A DNA stretch of 64,000 bases from positions 1 through 64,000 of the forward strand of contig CAJXNI010000015.1 of assembly GCA_913057235.1 (NCBI GenBank). The letters run 5' to 3'. Positions 63,197 through 64,000 of the stretch are shown here, in pieces (position 1 is the stretch's first letter; the number at the start of each line of letters is the position of its first letter). A program made the translations under genes and the position numbers. This DNA comes from an uncultured Bacteroidota bacterium (GTDB lineage Bacteria > Bacteroidota > Bacteroidia > Flavobacteriales > Schleiferiaceae). The notes beneath the pieces were generated by a model. It made no database searches and had not been told where the DNA came from. It saw nothing but the letters and a program-made list of their open reading frames with translations.

Positions 63197-64000
63197 CTAT
63201 TTTACTATAATTTGCTGGGCATGATGGTTATTTACTTTTACCAGGTAGAGGCCCGGTGGGCTTTGGGGCAGGTGTATTTCTACTTTAGGCAGCCGTTCAG
63301 TAAATTCCTTTTGCCAAACCAATTGACCTTGAGTGTTATAAATCGCTACTACCTTTATGCTTTCACTGGCGGTAGCTTCCAGCGTAAAGCTGCCTTGGCT
63401 AGGGTTAGGGTATAGGGAAAAACCATCCGCTGGTTTTGGCTCTGCTTCTTCCCTACCCAGCCCGGGCGTGCTGCAATTCGCATCCGGACCGTTAACATAG
63501 TCGCCATCGTAATATAGCAATTGCGGTAAGGTATCACCATCAATAACTGGGTTAAAATTAAAATAGGCTAATAAAGTATCCTGGTGAAAACCTACTGACT
63601 TAGGATTGGGGTACCAAGCTTGAGGCGTTCCACACCATTTATCACCATCCCAAGCAGCTAAATATGGTATGGTAGCATCCCCAAAACGTGATCTTCCGGC
63701 AATAGCAAATAGTAAGGAATCATAAACCAAAAAGGATTCAATAATACGCTCTACTCCCCTACCCACATCTTCCCATTGCTGGGTAGCTTCATTCCAACGG
63801 GCAAAGCTCTCACCGGGGTCATTGGGGTATATGTTGTTAAAATTACCCCCTATGTATAAATCATCCTGGTAAAAGGCAAAATCCCAAACTTTGGAGTTAA
63901 AGCCGGGTACGCCTTGGCCTAAACTGTGCCATTGCTGCCCATCGTAACGGGCTATGCCTTTGAAAGGGGAACCTAGGCTATCAATATTATTGGTAACATA
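63197..64000 (-). CDS. Large T9SS cargo protein, C-terminal part only
   Basis: The frame is open from 63197 through the window end (at least 267 residues), so the GTG at 63766 is not the start. The product ends with a type A sorting domain: FSLYPNPSQGSFTLEA, YNTQGQLVWQKEF, PGLYLVKVNNHHAQQIIVK. Upstream reading has repeats like ARYDGQQWHSLGQGV, DDLYIGGNFNNI and RWNEATQQWEDVGRGV, the beta-propeller or kelch-like delta-60 pattern. Secreted through T9SS and attached to the surface. The 5' end lies beyond the window. Confidence 0.85.
   Translation of the reverse strand, partial: YVTNNIDSLGSPFKGIARYDGQQWHSLGQGVPGFNSKVWDFAFYQDDLYIGGNFNNIYPNDPGESFARWNEATQQWEDVGRGVERIIESFLVYDSLLFAIAGRSRFGDATIPYLAAWDGDKWCGTPQAWYPNPKSVGFHQDTLLAYFNFNPVIDGDTLPQLLYYDGDYVNGPDANCSTPGLGREEAEPKPADGFSLYPNPSQGSFTLEATASESIKVVAIYNTQGQLVWQKEFTERLPKVEIHLPQSPPGLYLVKVNNHHAQQIIVK

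Overview
This window comes from a member of the Bacteroidota, most likely a marine-type Flavobacteriales (Cryomorphaceae/Schleiferiaceae-like; the family is a guess). The clues are a type IX secretion component (PorT) and T9SS C-terminal sorting domains, an XrtF-type exosortase, a RemB/Wzi-like outer-membrane protein, a GWxTD protein, DUF3467 and DUF4254 proteins, promoter boxes of the TAnnTTTG type, few Shine-Dalgarno sequences, and the gene order rpsU-xerC-hpf-tRNAs-tuf-tRNA(Trp)-secE-nusG-rplKAJL-rpoBC.

Region by region: 1-2.95 kb is accessory DNA. It holds tandem repeats resembling an IS21-type end, a probably truncated gene, a two-level tandem repeat and a broken tyrosine integrase, all lying on the 3' side of a tRNA-Ser gene. 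At 3-7.2 kb is a forward run for the cell envelope (GWxTD protein, LpxL/HtrB-like acyltransferase, GT2 glycosyltransferase, M15 peptidase). At 7.3-11.4 kb is an adaptor/MacB-type permease/TolC export operon. From 11.4 to 21.5 kb are exosortase XrtF, the RemB-like protein, a nucleotide-sugar dehydratase, the Wza/Wzc polysaccharide export pair, a sugar aminotransferase, a methyltransferase and a DUF3467 protein. From 21.5 to 36.3 kb is the reverse-strand transcription and translation super-cluster with five tRNA genes.

From 36.4 to 53.2 kb is ordinary metabolism and envelope: acyl-CoA dehydrogenase, a helix-hairpin-helix protein, a sodium:alanine symporter carrying an extracellular SprB-like domain, an MsbA-like exporter, a FtsB-like protein, methylmalonyl-CoA mutase with its MeaB chaperone (split by ybaB), an aminotransferase, heptosyltransferase-like GT9 and several DUF proteins. 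From 53.2 to 64 kb the genome is looser: REP-like palindromes, an MNT/HEPN toxin-antitoxin pair with a damaged toxin start, ubiE-porT-FAD oxidoreductase, a formate/nitrite-type channel killed by two lesions, a CorA with an altered signature, secreted proteins (one with a frameshift in a T-run), two copies of a 110-bp palindromic repeat, and the end of a T9SS cargo gene.

I found no clearly new multi-gene system. The strongest leads are small and readable: four genes with single, identifiable lesions (integrase, HepT, FNT channel, secreted protein), a 108-bp higher-order repeat, the promoter that overlaps the hpf terminator, the rpsU terminator that abuts the xerC start codon, the 12-unit YG tail of Wzc and the AGCS fusion. 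All product names rest on reading the sequence; no database search was run.
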